Assembly: GCA_024516155.1 (NCBI GenBank)
Contig: JAJJXM010000109.1
Coordinates: forward strand, 27,708-91,707
Length of the DNA stretch: 64,000 nt
DNA from: Pyronema omphalodes
Lineage: Eukaryota > Ascomycota > Pezizomycetes > Pezizales > Pyronemataceae
Reading direction: 5' to 3'
Every line of letters starts with the position of its first letter. Within the stretch, counting starts at the first letter, position 1. A program made the translations under genes and the position numbers. Of this stretch, positions 1 to 11,592 are shown piece by piece. Under the pieces are notes generated by a model. The model had not been told where the DNA came from, made no database searches, and worked only from the letters and a program-made list of their open reading frames with translations.

Positions 1-815
1 ACCAACAAAGAAATAATCCTCGTATATACAACTTTTCCTCCTTACACGCCGAGCCACTATTTGCAGATTTTTCCCGAAAAATAACTAAGTAAACAACGCG
101 GTCGCGGTTGCGCGTTCTAGACGGGCTAATGCGTTCAACCAAATTAGCGTGATTGCGTGAACAGCGTAGTCGCACGCTCGGTAGCGTATCTTGCGCGCGC
201 GATAGCGTACTTCGCATGCGCTAGCCTAACCCTAAGAGAAGTCACGCGCGCGCTTCCGCAACCCTGATCGTGCGCGTGCGTCCGTAACCCTGACCCTAGC
301 TGTGCGAGTACGGTCACAAACCTAACCCTAGTTTGTGTGCGTGCGGCAGCAACCCTAACCCTAGTCATGTGAATCCAGATCAGCTGCGTTTCGATCGATG
401 GTGCAATGCTGAAAAGATCAATTGACTAGATCTTATCTTATCGATAAGATCATCGTGCCCTAACCCTAGTCACGGGTGCGCACATTAGTAGATCAGTGCG
501 CGTGCTGACTCATCTACTACTGATAAGAAACATGTGACGGATCTCATCTTATGGGATAAGATCATCGTTAGACCGTAGGTATGGAATTTCCAAAAAGGGA
601 TCCGAACAGACCCCTAACCCTGGGGATAGGTCACGTCACCTTTTTGACAATTTGTGTATTGTGTGTGACCCTAACCCAGGCGAGTGACGAGTGATGATCG
701 ACGGCCGGGGAGTAATAGAAATCAATAAACAAACGAGTGCTGTTTAATGAAACCAATAATAATAGGTGAATGAATGACGAGGAGGGGGGAAGGTAATAAT
801 TCTGGAGCCGCGACG
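1..815 (-). mobile_element. T-family LTR fragment (T0)
   Basis: Inverted copy of the LTR seen complete at 14085-15224. The right boundary at 811-815 (cgacg) corresponds to the reverse complement of the TGTCA start of that LTR, and the left side runs off the window. It contains interspersed CCCTAA-type telomere-like motifs, GCGCGC-rich spacers and GATAAG palindromes. Several CpG sites differ from T1, so the copy looks old. It abuts an A-type integrase remnant, so it probably inserted there. No coding sequence. Confidence 0.8.
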
Positions 816-1215
816 CAAACAATCAAGTGTCCGACACAACCCCGTAGTCTCTGTTCCACACCCGCTACGTCCGCCATTCAAAGTGTTCTTTGCTTTTGGA
901 AATTGGGGCAGATAACCCTAAAGAGGCTAGACAAATGACGTAGGGGAAGGCATGTCCCACATCCACGATATCTTGCGCTCACACATGAAATACACTCAAG
1001 CCCGCTATGTCGAAGCCGATAACAACTCCCCGCTCCCCGCACCGGTCTTCAAACCCGCTGACATGGTTTGGCTGGCGGACCGCAACCCGAGAACCTGCTG
1101 CCCGTCCATCAAACGAGAAAACAAACACATCGCTCCTTTTGCGGTGATCGGTCCTTGCGCATCTCATGCCTACGCGTTGGACATCCCGGATGCCAGGAAC
1201 CGGCATAGAACCTCC
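816..1215 (+). pseudogene. Family A integrase C-terminal remnant (A0)
   Basis: Reads like the stretch of family A Pol between the integrase core and the chromodomain. It is intact from about 952 (MSHIHDILRSHMKYTQARY, then LPAPVFKPADMVWL and SHAYALDIPD) and degraded before that. It matches the GPY/F-type module of A1-A4 but lies on the opposite strand to them. There are no LTRs of its own here. It is cut on the left by T0 and on the right by B0, so it is the outermost layer visible. Confidence 0.75.
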
Positions 1216-2173
1216 TACCACACCATATATTGTGTGAGTATAGAATAGATAACATGTATAAAGTTATGAGAACATGGCCAACTCGACAGGAGAATGAATA
1301 ATAAGGTTAGTATCACCGGCCGGAACCCTCTGAGGAGCTCCAGCTAGCCACGTCACGTGACTCGGGACTTTCCAAAAGGACCTCACGAGGATCCCGGCCC
1401 GCGGCGTCGCTACCTGTTATTCACTGTCAGTTCGGGAGGATCAAAGATGGATGGGAATGGGTATCAACTTACCTCATGGGTGTCGACTTACCCACGAGTA
1501 AACTACAGACGACGCTGATGGAGACAGACGACGATGGTAAAGGGCTACCTCCTTATACTTGAGGTTGTGTGCCACCAAACACGGCTACCAGAGGGCTTGG
1601 GAGAGAAAGGGATTCTTATGAGAATGCAAGGCAGGCGAATGGGATCATCCGAAGTCTGAGTTGGACGGATAGTCGTCCAAGAAATAAGGCAGAGTCTAGT
1701 CAGCCAACAGGAGTGGAGCTCAGGACAAGGGTCAAGATTGCGTTAGCATGAGATGACGTCCTGCAGCAGGGAGGTGAGGAATGTCAAGGATTCATCTAAC
1801 ACGAGCGTCATCATGGAAGTGAGCAATTAATATAATTGCACATGCAGCATGATGTGAGCCATCAGCAGATTTGTCAAAGAATTGACCCACGCCTTATCTC
1901 CTGAGCTTAGTTTGGAAGTTGGTTCCCTTGGGAAGTCTGGGCGAACTTGTAGATGAAAGTCTATACAAGACCATAATTCTTGCCACCGTCTCCTTATCTC
2001 TTCCCACGACGTTACCTTCCGAACACCAATACCTCAAGAGAGACCCTTAAGTTCATTCGGCCTGTGATCGTTAGTTTACTTTCGATCCAGTGTTTGCCCC
2101 CCTTTCTCCTCGTCTGTAGTTGCGCAGACTCCTCTCTTTATCCTTCTGAGAAAATCCTCAGCCTGTCTCAACG
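1216..2173 (+). mobile_element. Degraded family B LTR, + orientation (B0)
   Basis: The start at 1216 (TACCACACC) corresponds to TGTCACACC of the B LTR, and the sequence then follows the reverse complement of the B1 LTR at 3532 down to about 2280, with internal deletions and many substitutions. The last ~100 bases (about 2075-2173) do not match the other B LTRs. B1 begins at 2174, probably inserted here (candidate duplication CAACG at 2169-2173; far side not visible). No gene. Confidence 0.65.
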
Positions 2174-3532
2174 TGTGAACCTGGCTATTGAGGCTTTCAA
2201 TAGAGAGGCTTTTCCGATCAGTTCGTGCTTCGTTTTAAAGATATTCAACTAATAGAGTTCCCAAGAAGCTAGGAAGTAAACTAATCGATCACAGGCCAAA
2301 TAAACTGAAGGGTCTCGTCCTGAGGTATTTTGGTGTAGAATAGTAACGTCGTAACAAGAGATCAAGTTGCTGATGATGGAGGAGACGGTGGGAAGACTTA
2401 GGGTCTTTTATAGACTTTCGTCTACAAGTTCGCCCAGACTTCCCAAGGGAACCAACTTCCAAACTAAGCTCAGGAGATAAGGCGTGGGTCAATTCTTTGA
2501 CAAATCTGCTGATGGCTCGCATCATGCTGCATGTGCAATTATATTAATTGCTCACTACCATGATGACGCTCGTGTCAGATGAATCCTTGACATTCCTCGC
2601 CGTGCTACCACACCTTCCAATAAGGTATTGGGGTTAAGCGCCTAGTGGAGGGTTACTCCACTTGAGCGCATAATGCAATGACTCCTCTGATAATGACATA
2701 TGAGTCATATATCTTATGACTCGTCTTGATCATAGATGTCCCTAGAGAATCTCGATTGCGAGTGGAGGAATCTGACATCATAAGGCACACTATGCCTTAC
2801 CGGAGCGCGCTGCCCCGTCACATTCCTGTGTGATGTCATAACAGCCCCACCTGTGCGCACTTGCGCGCAGCCACACCCTGGTGTGTACGCAAACGCCGTC
2901 TTATCTTGCAGTTGGTAGGCAATTGCCTAAGGTCGCATCATATCAGTTCCACCCAACATGTTCCCTGAGTGGTGTTCCTTGCTGCAGAACGTCGTCTCAT
3001 GCTGACGCAATCTTGACCTTTGTCCGAGCTCCACCCCTGTTGGCCGACTGGACTCTGCCTTCTTCCTTGGCCGACTATCCGTCCAACTCAGACCTCGGAT
3101 GATCCGATTCGCCTGCCTTGCATGCTTCTGAGAATTCCCTTCTCTTGAAAGCCCTCTGGTAGCCGAGCTTGGTGGTACACATCCTCAAGTATAAGGAGGT
3201 GTCCCTTCGCCGTCGTCTTCTGTTCCCCATCAGCGTCGTCTGTAGTTTTCTCATGGGTAAGTCGACACCCATGAGGTAAGTTGATACTCGTTCCCATCCA
3301 TTTGTGATCCTCCCAAACTGACAGTGAATAACAGGTAGCGACGCCTCGGGCCGGGATCCTCGTGAGGTCCTTTCGGAAAGTCACGAATCACGTGACGTGG
3401 CTAGCTGGAGCTCCTCAGGGGGTTCCGGCCCGGGATACTAACCTTATTATTGATTCTCCTGTCGTGTTTGCCATGTTCTCTAAATGTTATACATGTTACC
3501 TATTCTATACTCACACAATATAGGGTGTGACA
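2174..3532 (-). repeat. B1 3' LTR
   Basis: 1359 bp, aligning along its length with the B2 LTR (48021-49428). Read on the + strand it starts TGTGAACC and ends GGGTGTGACA, so the element-sense ends are TGTCA...TTCACA. It contains a TATA box on the minus strand (reverse complement of cttttata near 2410). It is followed by a C-run (about 3535-3543) that reads as a polypurine tract in element sense. Confidence 0.85.
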
Positions 3533-3703
3533 CCACCTCCCCCCTGTTCAAGCTTCGTCCCGAAGCAAGTAGCTTATCATTCTGTGATCGCACCTCGCCG
3601 CAGCCAAGTGACTTAGTGATCATATATGGATGTAGTCCTCCAGCCCCTACATCCTACTACCAACTCGACCTAATGAAAACCTCATGGGGAAAAACATTAG
3701 GCC

Positions 3704-4734
3704 TTAATCCTTGAGTCGGTAGTCCCTCGGAGAATCAGGATACTTGAGATGAAACTCTCGTAACTTCTCCTGACGTCCTACTGAAAAATTGTCGAATGGT
3801 TCTGCCGTCCAGTCTTTTTTGTTGGGCCAACCTAGCCATTTAACAAGGTACAATACTCGATTTCCAGATTTATAGCTGCTCATGATCTCATCGATATCGT
3901 ATTCCTCGCTTCCCTCAACATCATCTGCCTCCCGTAGAATTTTATTCGTATCTGGTGGAGCCCGGGTTCCTGCTCTGAAAGGCTCAAGTAGTGAGGTATG
4001 GAAGACGTTGTGTATCTTCCATTTTCGTGGGAGTGTAAGCCGTTCTGCTGTTGGGGAGATGACTTTTTCGGCTTGGTAGGGACCATGTTGTTTATGGTCT
4101 AACTTCCTTGATGGGCGTCTGGTTCGTATGTTGCGTCCATCTAACATAACCAAGTCTCCTACTTGGTATTCGGGTGCCTCCTGACGTTTCTGGTCTGCAT
4201 ATTTTTTCATTCGTTCTTGAGTTTTCTGAAGGGTTGACTTGGCTCCTTCATGTATCCGTGCATCCAGTGGGCGTAGGCTCTGCTGGCTGGGTTGCGCACA
4301 GCAGTTGCCGAAGGGTTGCTCGTATTTGGATAAAATCCGTAGTTGGCGTAAAAGGGTGAAAGTCCAATTGCGCTTGTGACTGAGTTGTTATATGCGAACT
4401 CAGCCATGGGTAAGAGGTCAGCCCAGTCGTCCATTTGGTGATTAACAAAAGAGCGGAGGTATGCTTCAATTGTTTGTTTAAACCGTTCCGTTTGACCGTC
4501 AGTTTGTGGGTCGAAGGCTGTTGACATTCTTGGTTTGATTCCCAATGTTCCAAGGAATGCTTTGCAGGTGGTGCTCGTAAACCTGGAGTCTCTGTCCGAC
4601 ACAATATCCGTGGGTAGGCCATGTAGTTTCCATATTTCCTTTGCGAAATTCCTGACAAGGTCTGCAGTTGCCTTGCCGTCTTTTTGTAAGGGGATGAAGA
4701 GCGCCATTTTAGTAAATCGATCAACTATGGAAGC
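3704..4734 (-). pseudogene. B1 integrase core and chromodomain, broken
   Basis: Two overlapping frames (4770-4207 and 4210-3704) encode the end of Pol. The integrase core shows LPTDIVSDRDSRFTST and DPQTDGQTER (second catalytic Asp and the Glu). Then come a GPY/F-like module and a chromodomain (EYDIDEIMSSY...YLVKWLGW). The frame breaks near 4210-4250, where a short deletion relative to B2 lies. The core starts abruptly at about 4726 (SIVDRFTKMAL), fused to the protease-RT linker by a large deletion. Confidence 0.85.
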
Positions 4735-5497
4735 TTGTCTGCTGCGTCCTTGGTCATGATGTTGAGCCACTTACGGAGTTTCTCAGGGACTAGTTGAAGT
4801 GCCTCTCATAATTCCTCCTTAGTGGCAAGAGCTGAAATATGGCCTATTACTGAGGCCTCAGGATGGTCGAGTACTCTTCGATCGACCCTAAGAGAGAATG
4901 TACTGGCCTGAGCCTCAGTACAATGTTCGTTGCAACGTGGTGTCGTAAAGGAGATGTTGTTGCTTTCTCCCCACATGTTGCACGGTTGGTGTTTTGCCAT
5001 CCTCCAGGAAGGTAAGATGACATCGCAGTCGCTATCAAGAGGGGCGACTTCGAAGGATTCCGCTGCAAAATGTTGTTTGTGTTGCAGCATGAAAGGTACT
5101 GTGAAGAATTCTCCCGCTCCAGCACCTACCTCATTATTGAAGTCGCGGATCTGAAGGGGCTTGTCCCTCTTCACAGTTGGTATGTTGTATTTATGGACAA
5201 ATCCTTTGTCCAATAATGCTGAGGTGGAGCCTGTGTCTAGTAGGACTCGCACGGTCCGAGATTTATTCTTTGACCAATTCAACACCATGTTGATTATTGG
5301 TCTTTTTCCATGATAAGGTGGAACCACAGCTTCCATGGTAGTTTCTTTGGAAGAGGTTCCTTTGTCGGTTCGTCGAAGTTTTGTCTTGGTCGACTCCAAG
5401 TTGTCCAAAATTTTCCTTTTCGTCCCCGAACAAATAATATTTTCTGCGTCAGATATACATTCCTCCTCCTCAGGTGACGCAACCCTAGAGGACCTTA
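4727..5497 (-). pseudogene. B1 Pol N-terminus with aspartic protease
   Basis: Pol frame, -1 relative to gag, open from the gag stop region down to a TGA at 4806-4808. The protease active site is VRVLLDTGSTSALLD (DTG type). The region after it aligns with B2 through TKEEL and then meets the stop, where B2 has a serine. RT and RNase H are deleted just beyond. At B2's premature-stop position (52732-52734) B1 keeps TGC (Cys), which shows that position was originally sense. Confidence 0.8.
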
Positions 5498-7610
5498 AAA
5501 ATCCGACTCCTCATCATTCTGCTCAATCTCCCAAATCCTGGGTGGAGCATCTTCCATCATTTCATCCTCATCCTGCCGTACCGCAGCAGTCTTGGTCTTT
5601 TTGGTTTCCTTCGGCTTCTCCTGCCCTTTATTGCCATCATCATCATCGTCTCTCTTCCTCTTGCCAGAGGAAGCCACCTTTGCTTCGCCGGAGAGCTCTG
5701 TTCCCCCAACCGTCTTCTTTGCATAACAATCGAACATTTTATGTCCAGATCTTCCGCACCTCCAACAGTCAGCTTTATCTTCTTTATGTTTATCGATTTC
5801 GCTCTGAGGAACATTGTTCAGAGCCTCCCTTCCTGACGCAACAATGGACTTCTTGTCCTTTTTTCCTGAAAAACTCTTTTTCTCTTTTTTATCCTTGAAC
5901 TTATCCTTGTGCTGCACCTCCTTAGGGCGCACAGTATCCTTGTTCTTCCCTTTATCCTTATGGCGGTCCTCCCGCACTTCCAAAGTCTTTTTCTTGTGAC
6001 CCTTCAATTTCTCTTCCAAATTTTCAACGACGTGAGCAGCTTCCTCAACTGCATCAATCATTCCTTCATCATCTGATGGGATCCCCCCCAAGCCTTTGAT
6101 ATACCATCTTTTTAATGGCCGGTGTCATGGCCTCCCAGATTACCTTCCTATACATTGGCCCAATTGCCCCGACGCGCATATTGAGATCCTCCAATTTTGT
6201 AATATAATCATCAATGTCTCCCTCATACTGGAGCTCTGTAATCCTCTTAACGTCTTTTTGGGCTTCCCGCTTATCCTCAAACCTTGTTTCAATAGAGCTT
6301 GAGAAGGCTTGCCAAGTGTCCTTTACCCCTTGCCGTTTAATTGATTTGCGCCTTTCCTGGTGCCAACTTAGAGCCTTTTGAGTAAGTAAACTGCCTACCC
6401 ATTTCACCTGATCATCCTCATCCGGGAACACCTTGGCATATGTCGCGATAAAGTCCTGAACTGACATCCACCAAGCCCTAAACAAATTCTTGTCTTTCCC
6501 AGAAAAATATTGAGGAGCCTTCATCTCCGGCATTTTAGGTCTCCTTGGCTCGTTAACCCCCGATTGCTGTAATTTCGCGACAAGTGATTCCAAGAACGCG
6601 TCAGTGGCATTCTGTGCTTCAGGCTTCCCTCGTTGAGCCTTTTGTTTGCGCTCCTGGCGCTTCCTTTCCAACGCTTTTCTGATGTATGACTCATCTGAGT
6701 CTTCGCCGTCCGAAGGATCAGATGGTTGGGGTGGAGGTGGTGGGAGTCCTCCTCCTGGTGGTTTACTGCCCCTACCACCACTTCTGCCGTTGTCTGCCGG
6801 GATTCCATCCTCTGATGGAGGCAAGGGGACTTCTGGTGCTCTTCCGAGTGAGGGAGGTCTAGGAGTCATCTCCTCATGCATAGCCTCAGTCAAGGACTTA
6901 GCATCGAAATGCTCCTTCTTCTGGATCTTAGACATAACAAGGCCAATAACCTTGTTTACCAACTCCAATTTTTCCTGCTCTCTCTGTTCCTCATAATCCA
7001 GCAGACGTTGCTGGTGCACCTCTTCAGCTCTAGAAAGAGCTGCAATCCGTCTATCCCTCTGCTCATCATCTTGTTCCCGAATGGGGTCTTGTGTATCCTT
7101 CAAACAGGCCCATTCCTCGCTTTCCTTGTTGATTTGTAGTTGCCTCTGGGCAAAGGCTTCGAGGATGGCATTGGTTGTTTGAATGCCATGATTGAGTCTT
7201 TCTGCAGCCGCTTGGTTGGCTGCCTCTTTCGCTTTGGTGTCCGTGGCAAGCTCGCCAATCGTCCTCCAAACTTGGCCGGCAAAGTCGTTGCTGGCTTGGA
7301 CGAGTCTGGTAATGGTCTGAAGGTTGACCTCCTGGTCAAGGTTCCCCTTCTTCGCTAGGATGTCGTATGCCTGCTGCATCCCCTGGGCCATCTCTTGGTA
7401 GAGCCCCTCCATCCGTTGTACCTCCTCGTTCATTGCAGCCCCTGATCCTGCTGCTTCCATCAATCCCTTAATATCCTCCCCGGTGGAATCCATCCTTTCC
7501 ATCATCAAAATGACCCATTGTGGCACCTCGCCTAGGTGAAGGGTGGTTCCATGATGAACCCTTGGTTGTCCCACAGAGGTGACTTCCTCCCAGGAGCGAG
7601 GACGGGTGAC
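5495..7610 (-). pseudogene. B1 gag, frameshifted and 5'-truncated
   Basis: Homologous to the 723-residue B2 Gag. From the N-terminus it shows the RPRSW region, helical/coiled-coil segments, a proline-rich acidic linker, the capsid-like stretch ending AIKKMVYQRLGG, a basic KKKTLEV/KDK linker, a CCHC knuckle (CWRCGRSGHKMFDC) and an acidic tail. A length change in the C7 run at 6083-6089 splits it into two frames (7652-6069 and 6091-5495). The true N-terminus is gone: residues upstream of about 7610 come from the adjoining A-type LTR. Confidence 0.85.
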
Positions 7611-7846
7611 GCCGTCATCCAACATCGCTACATGACAGCTTCCGTTCTCCATCGTTTCACCTGCGACGCCACAGCTCTCCAGCTCGTGCTACGTCATCCA
7701 TCATCAGTCAGTCTATCAACAACAACGGCACGGCACACACAACAACACAACATCACAACGACAACACAACACAACACGGGAAGACAACAACGACAACACA
7801 ATGATGACGCAACAACACAACGGCTCATCAGCCGTGTGCCGTCACA
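7611..7846 (-). repeat. A1 3' LTR, truncated
   Basis: Matches the U3 half of the other A LTRs from GCCGTCATCC to the terminal CGTCACA (normally CGTGACA). The rest of the LTR is missing at the B1 junction. It is followed on the + strand by gtacccccccgt (7847-7858), which is a G-rich polypurine tract in element sense and is the same in A2, A3 and A4. U3 contains CAACA/ACGACAACA simple repeats. Confidence 0.9.
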
Positions 7847-7857
7847 GTACCCCCCCG

Positions 7858-10800
7858 TTAGGCTCGAGTCCCTACGAGAGGAGAAGGTTTGTCTGGGTAT
7901 AACTGGTGGAATTTCTCAGCGGCCTCAGTTTCGGATAGGTTTGTTTCCGGTTCCCAGGTTGGAGAGTCATGGCCGGTCCACTTGACGAGGTACTGCAGGT
8001 TCTCTCTTGACCAACGGCTATCCAGAATGTCATCCACGAACCATTCTTCTTCGCCGTCTACTACTACCGGTAGGGGCGGTGGGATAATCTGGCCAGGGAG
8101 GGGGTCCGAAGGGGCTGGGTTGAGTAGGGACACGGGGAAGGTCCTATGATGTTTCATTGTTTCCGGTATATCCAACTCATAGGCGTGGGATCCAATGGGC
8201 CGTACCACGGTGAAGGGGCCTAGGTGTTTGTTTTCTAGTTTCTTTGAGGGGCGGCGGGTTCTGAGGTTGCGGGCGTCCAGCCATAGTAGGTCTCCTGGTT
8301 TGAAGACCGGCGCGGGGAGTCGGGAATTGTCGGCGGCTTCTATGTGGCGGGCTTGGGCGTATTTCATTTCAGAACGTAAGACGTCATGGATGTGCGACAT
8401 CCTTTCCGCTACCTCGTTCGCTTTCACTTCTTCAGGATTGTCTGTCCTGATTTCCAATTCGAAGGAGCATTTGGGGTGTCGGCCGTATACGGCGTAGAAC
8501 GGGGACAGCGACGGTGTATCCGATACTTGGTTATTTGCAGCAAATTCTGCCAGTGGTAAAAATTTCTTCCAGTCGTCTTGTAGATAACAGACGTACGCGC
8601 GGAGATATTGTTCCGTAACCGCATTGATTCTTTCTGTTTGGCCATCGGTCTGGGGGTGGAAGGCCGTGCTCGTGGCAATCTCGATACCCATGCAATTTGC
8701 CAGGTGTTTCCAGAAGTGGGCCACAAATTGCGGGCCGCGGTTGGACACTACTGTGTCTGGCAGACCGTGTAGTTTGAATACATTTTCCAGGAAGAGTTGC
8801 GCGAAGCCTTCTGCGTCTATCGTGGAGTGACAGGGCACCAAGTGTCGCTGTTTCGTGAGTCGGCAAACGATCGCACATATTGCGTCGAAGCCCTCTGATG
8901 TCGGTAGTCCAGTAACAAAGTCCACAGATATATTCTGCCACGGGTGGTGCGGGACCGGTAGGGGTTTCAAGGTTCCATAGGGTGCGTGGCGGGTAGCTTT
9001 TTTTCTTTTACAAATGTGGCAATTTCGGACGAATTGGTCCACATCTTCTCTCATCGAAGGCCAGTAATAATTCCTGGCGAGGAGTTCGAAAGTCTTTGCA
9101 CGGCCCGGGTGTCCCATGGTGGGGGGGTCGTGGTGATCTTGTAGTAGTTTCAATCGTAATTTGTCCAGCGCGGGGACATAGAGGCAGTCTCGGTAGTACA
9201 ATCTGTTTTCCAACACGGAGCAATCCGCGAGTGATATGTCCTTACAGATTTGTGTACCGTCTTCCAGCATTCCCAACACTCGGTTTGGGAATGAATCTTT
9301 CTTGTAGCCCTCCTTAAACAGGAGGTCCACTTCGGAGGGTGCAAGTTTCATGGGTGGGGTCATGCACAATTGGAAGTTTTGTGGCTTTAGGACAGCTTGC
9401 TGATTTGCTAGTATACGTTCGTCTCCCTCTCCCGGGAGGTCGGCGGCTCGTGTCATCAGGGCGTCCGGTTTCCCTTCCAACGTTCCCGGTCGGTAGGTGA
9501 TGGCAAAGTTGAACCGAGACAGGAATTCGGACCAGCGTGCTTGTCTTCTGTTTAGTAGCTTTGTCGTCATAAAGTATTCGAGGTTTTTGTGGTCTGTCAA
9601 TACTTTTATCGGGAAGGCGGAGCCCTCCAAGTTGGGACGCCATTCCTCGAAACAACGAACTATTGCCAGTAGTTCTTTGTCATAGATCTCATAGTTGCAT
9701 TCTGCCGGGGAATGCTTTTTGGAATAAAACGCGACGGGGTGTAACACGTTATCGTCATCGTATTGTGATAAAACTCCAGCAGACACATAGTCAGATGCGT
9801 CTGTTTCTACTACAATCGGTTTCTCGTAGTCAAGGTGCTTGAGAATTGGTGCTGATGTAAATGCGTTCTTCAGTCGGTCGAAGGCGCTTTGCTGATCTTT
9901 AAACCAGATAAAGGGGATTGCTTTACCATCTTTCTTTCTGGTCAGAGCCGTCAGCGGGGAGACCACTTTTGAGTAGTCCTTGATAAATCGTCGGTAGAAG
10001 TTCGCGAAACCCAGGAACTCTTGGACCTGTTTCAAATTGGTTGGTTCCTTCCAATCTCTGACTGTGGGTACTTTGGAATCCATCATGCGAGCACCGTCGC
10101 GGCCAATGTTGTAGCCCAGGTACTGTACTTCTGCCTTGGCAAACTTACACTTCTCTGGCTTCAAGTGCAGTTTTTCTTGCTTGAGTCGTTCCAAGATCTT
10201 TCGGACGTGTGAGGTGTGATCGGGCTTTGTTTCAGAGAATACGAGGATATCGTCCAAGTACGCTGTACAGAACTGGTCCAGGTATGGTCTCAGGACATCA
10301 TTTATGAATGCCTGGAAATCGGCAGACGAGTTGGTGAGCCCGAAGGGCATCACTTTCGACTCGAATAGGCCTTACCTTGTGCGGAAGGCCGTCTTCCATT
10401 CTTCGCCTTCTGCCATCCTGATAAGGTTATAAGCGCTGCGGACATCCAGGGTCGTAAAATATTGAGCTTTGGAAAGATTCATCATCGTTTCCTGTATCAA
10501 TGGCAGCGGGTACCGATTCTTCTCGGTACCTTCATTCAGTCTTCGGTAATCGACGCATAGGCGTAGGGATCCGTCTGATTTTTTCACGAATAATATCGGC
10601 GAGGCGGCTGATGATTGGGAGCGTTGTATAAATCCTTTCTCCAAATTCTCATCGAGCCACGCTTTCAGCGTCTGTAACTCGTTGCGTGACAGCGAGTATA
10701 ACGGGCCAAAGGGGGGCACGAATCCCTCTTTCAGTGGGATCTTGTGGTCGTAGGGTCGGTGTGGGGGGAGTTCCTTCGCGTTGACCTCCTTGAATAAATC

Positions 10801-11592
10801 GAGGTAGTCATGGTACTCTTCGGCGATCATGTCTTTCAGTTCATCATCCGTAAGGGGGGGCTTGTCTTGTAGGGCGACGGTGATTTCGTCCAACCATAGC
10901 GAGAACACTGTCAGGCTTTCGTCCTCTACCATCTCTTTGAAGTCAGAGATGGTCAGGCTTGAGATCGCTATTGGGGGCTCGTCTGGAGGGTCGGTGACCG
11001 AGTCTTCCAACTCCGGCATGGTGTTTGTGTCGGGCTCGTGGGCGGCGGGAGGGGGGCCCGGGTCCAGGACCTCGACACCGGTTGTGCTCACAGGTAATGG
11101 GGTGCAGTTCCTCAGGCAGTATTGTGAGTCGAAGCTTACAGTGTTGGAACTGAAGCTTATTGTTACGTCGTGTTTCTTCAACCAAGGGATGCCCAACACC
11201 ACCGGGTAGTGACCCAACTTGGTGACGAACATGGGTAGGGTTTCCGAGTGACCATTGATGGTACACTCTACTTGGGCGAGGTGTGTGATTTTTCCTGAGG
11301 ATATGGGTCGGCCGTCGATAACTTCGACCTTTCGGGCGGTGGGTAGGGGGGTTAGAGGGAGTTTGTGATGGCGGGCGAAATTGCGATCAACAAAGGCGAT
11401 ACCAGTGGCGCCGCAGTCAACGACCGCTACTGTTTTCACGGAGCGGTTATTGGAAAACAAGGCGCAAGAGAGGACAAGGTGTTTGCATTCTAACTTTCCA
11501 GTAAAACTTGCGCCCGATAATAGCAATGTATCAGCAATAATTTTCCCACCAGCGGCAGAGCCATCTTCTTGCAGCTGGTTTAATCTTTTCCC
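7858..11592 (-). pseudogene. A1 Pol: protease-RT-RNase H-integrase-chromodomain
   Basis: Single frame, -1 relative to gag, beginning in the gag overlap. In order: protease (VVDCGATGIAFVDRNF, DCG type), RT (LDVRSAYNLI; AYLDDILVFSE), RNase H ([22 protein letters not shown]), integrase HHCC zinc module ([18 protein letters not shown]...CHICK), DDE core, GPY/F-like module, chromodomain (EWFVDDILDSRW...WTGHDSPTWEPE). Two lesions: Tyr TAC to TAA at 10372-10374 in RT (the other copies read RTRYGLFE), and the second integrase Asp replaced by Asn (VVSNRGPQF instead of SDRG). Length otherwise complete, so the family's usual layout is clear. Confidence 0.92.

Larger units (their letters stand above)
2174..7610 (-). 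mobile_element. Ty3/gypsy chromovirus B1, decayed
   Basis: Minus-strand gypsy element: 3' LTR 2174-3532, integrase-chromodomain remnant, protease remnant, then gag. The order gag-PR-(RT deleted)-IN-chromodomain follows B2. About 1.9 kb of pol (RT, RNase H and the integrase N-terminus) is missing at about 4726. Its 5' end is lost at 7610, where the gag frame runs directly into a truncated A1 LTR. A piece of its 5' LTR may survive at 13706-13955. It is non-autonomous and inactive. Confidence 0.85.

Noticed and set aside
1..480. Possible chromosome end (CCCTAA motifs at the window start)
   Set aside because: The motifs are not in a continuous telomeric array, and the same block recurs inside T1 and T2, so it is LTR sequence.
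952..1248. Independent host gene at the left end
   Set aside because: The protein matches the family A integrase C-terminal region and is flanked by LTRs.
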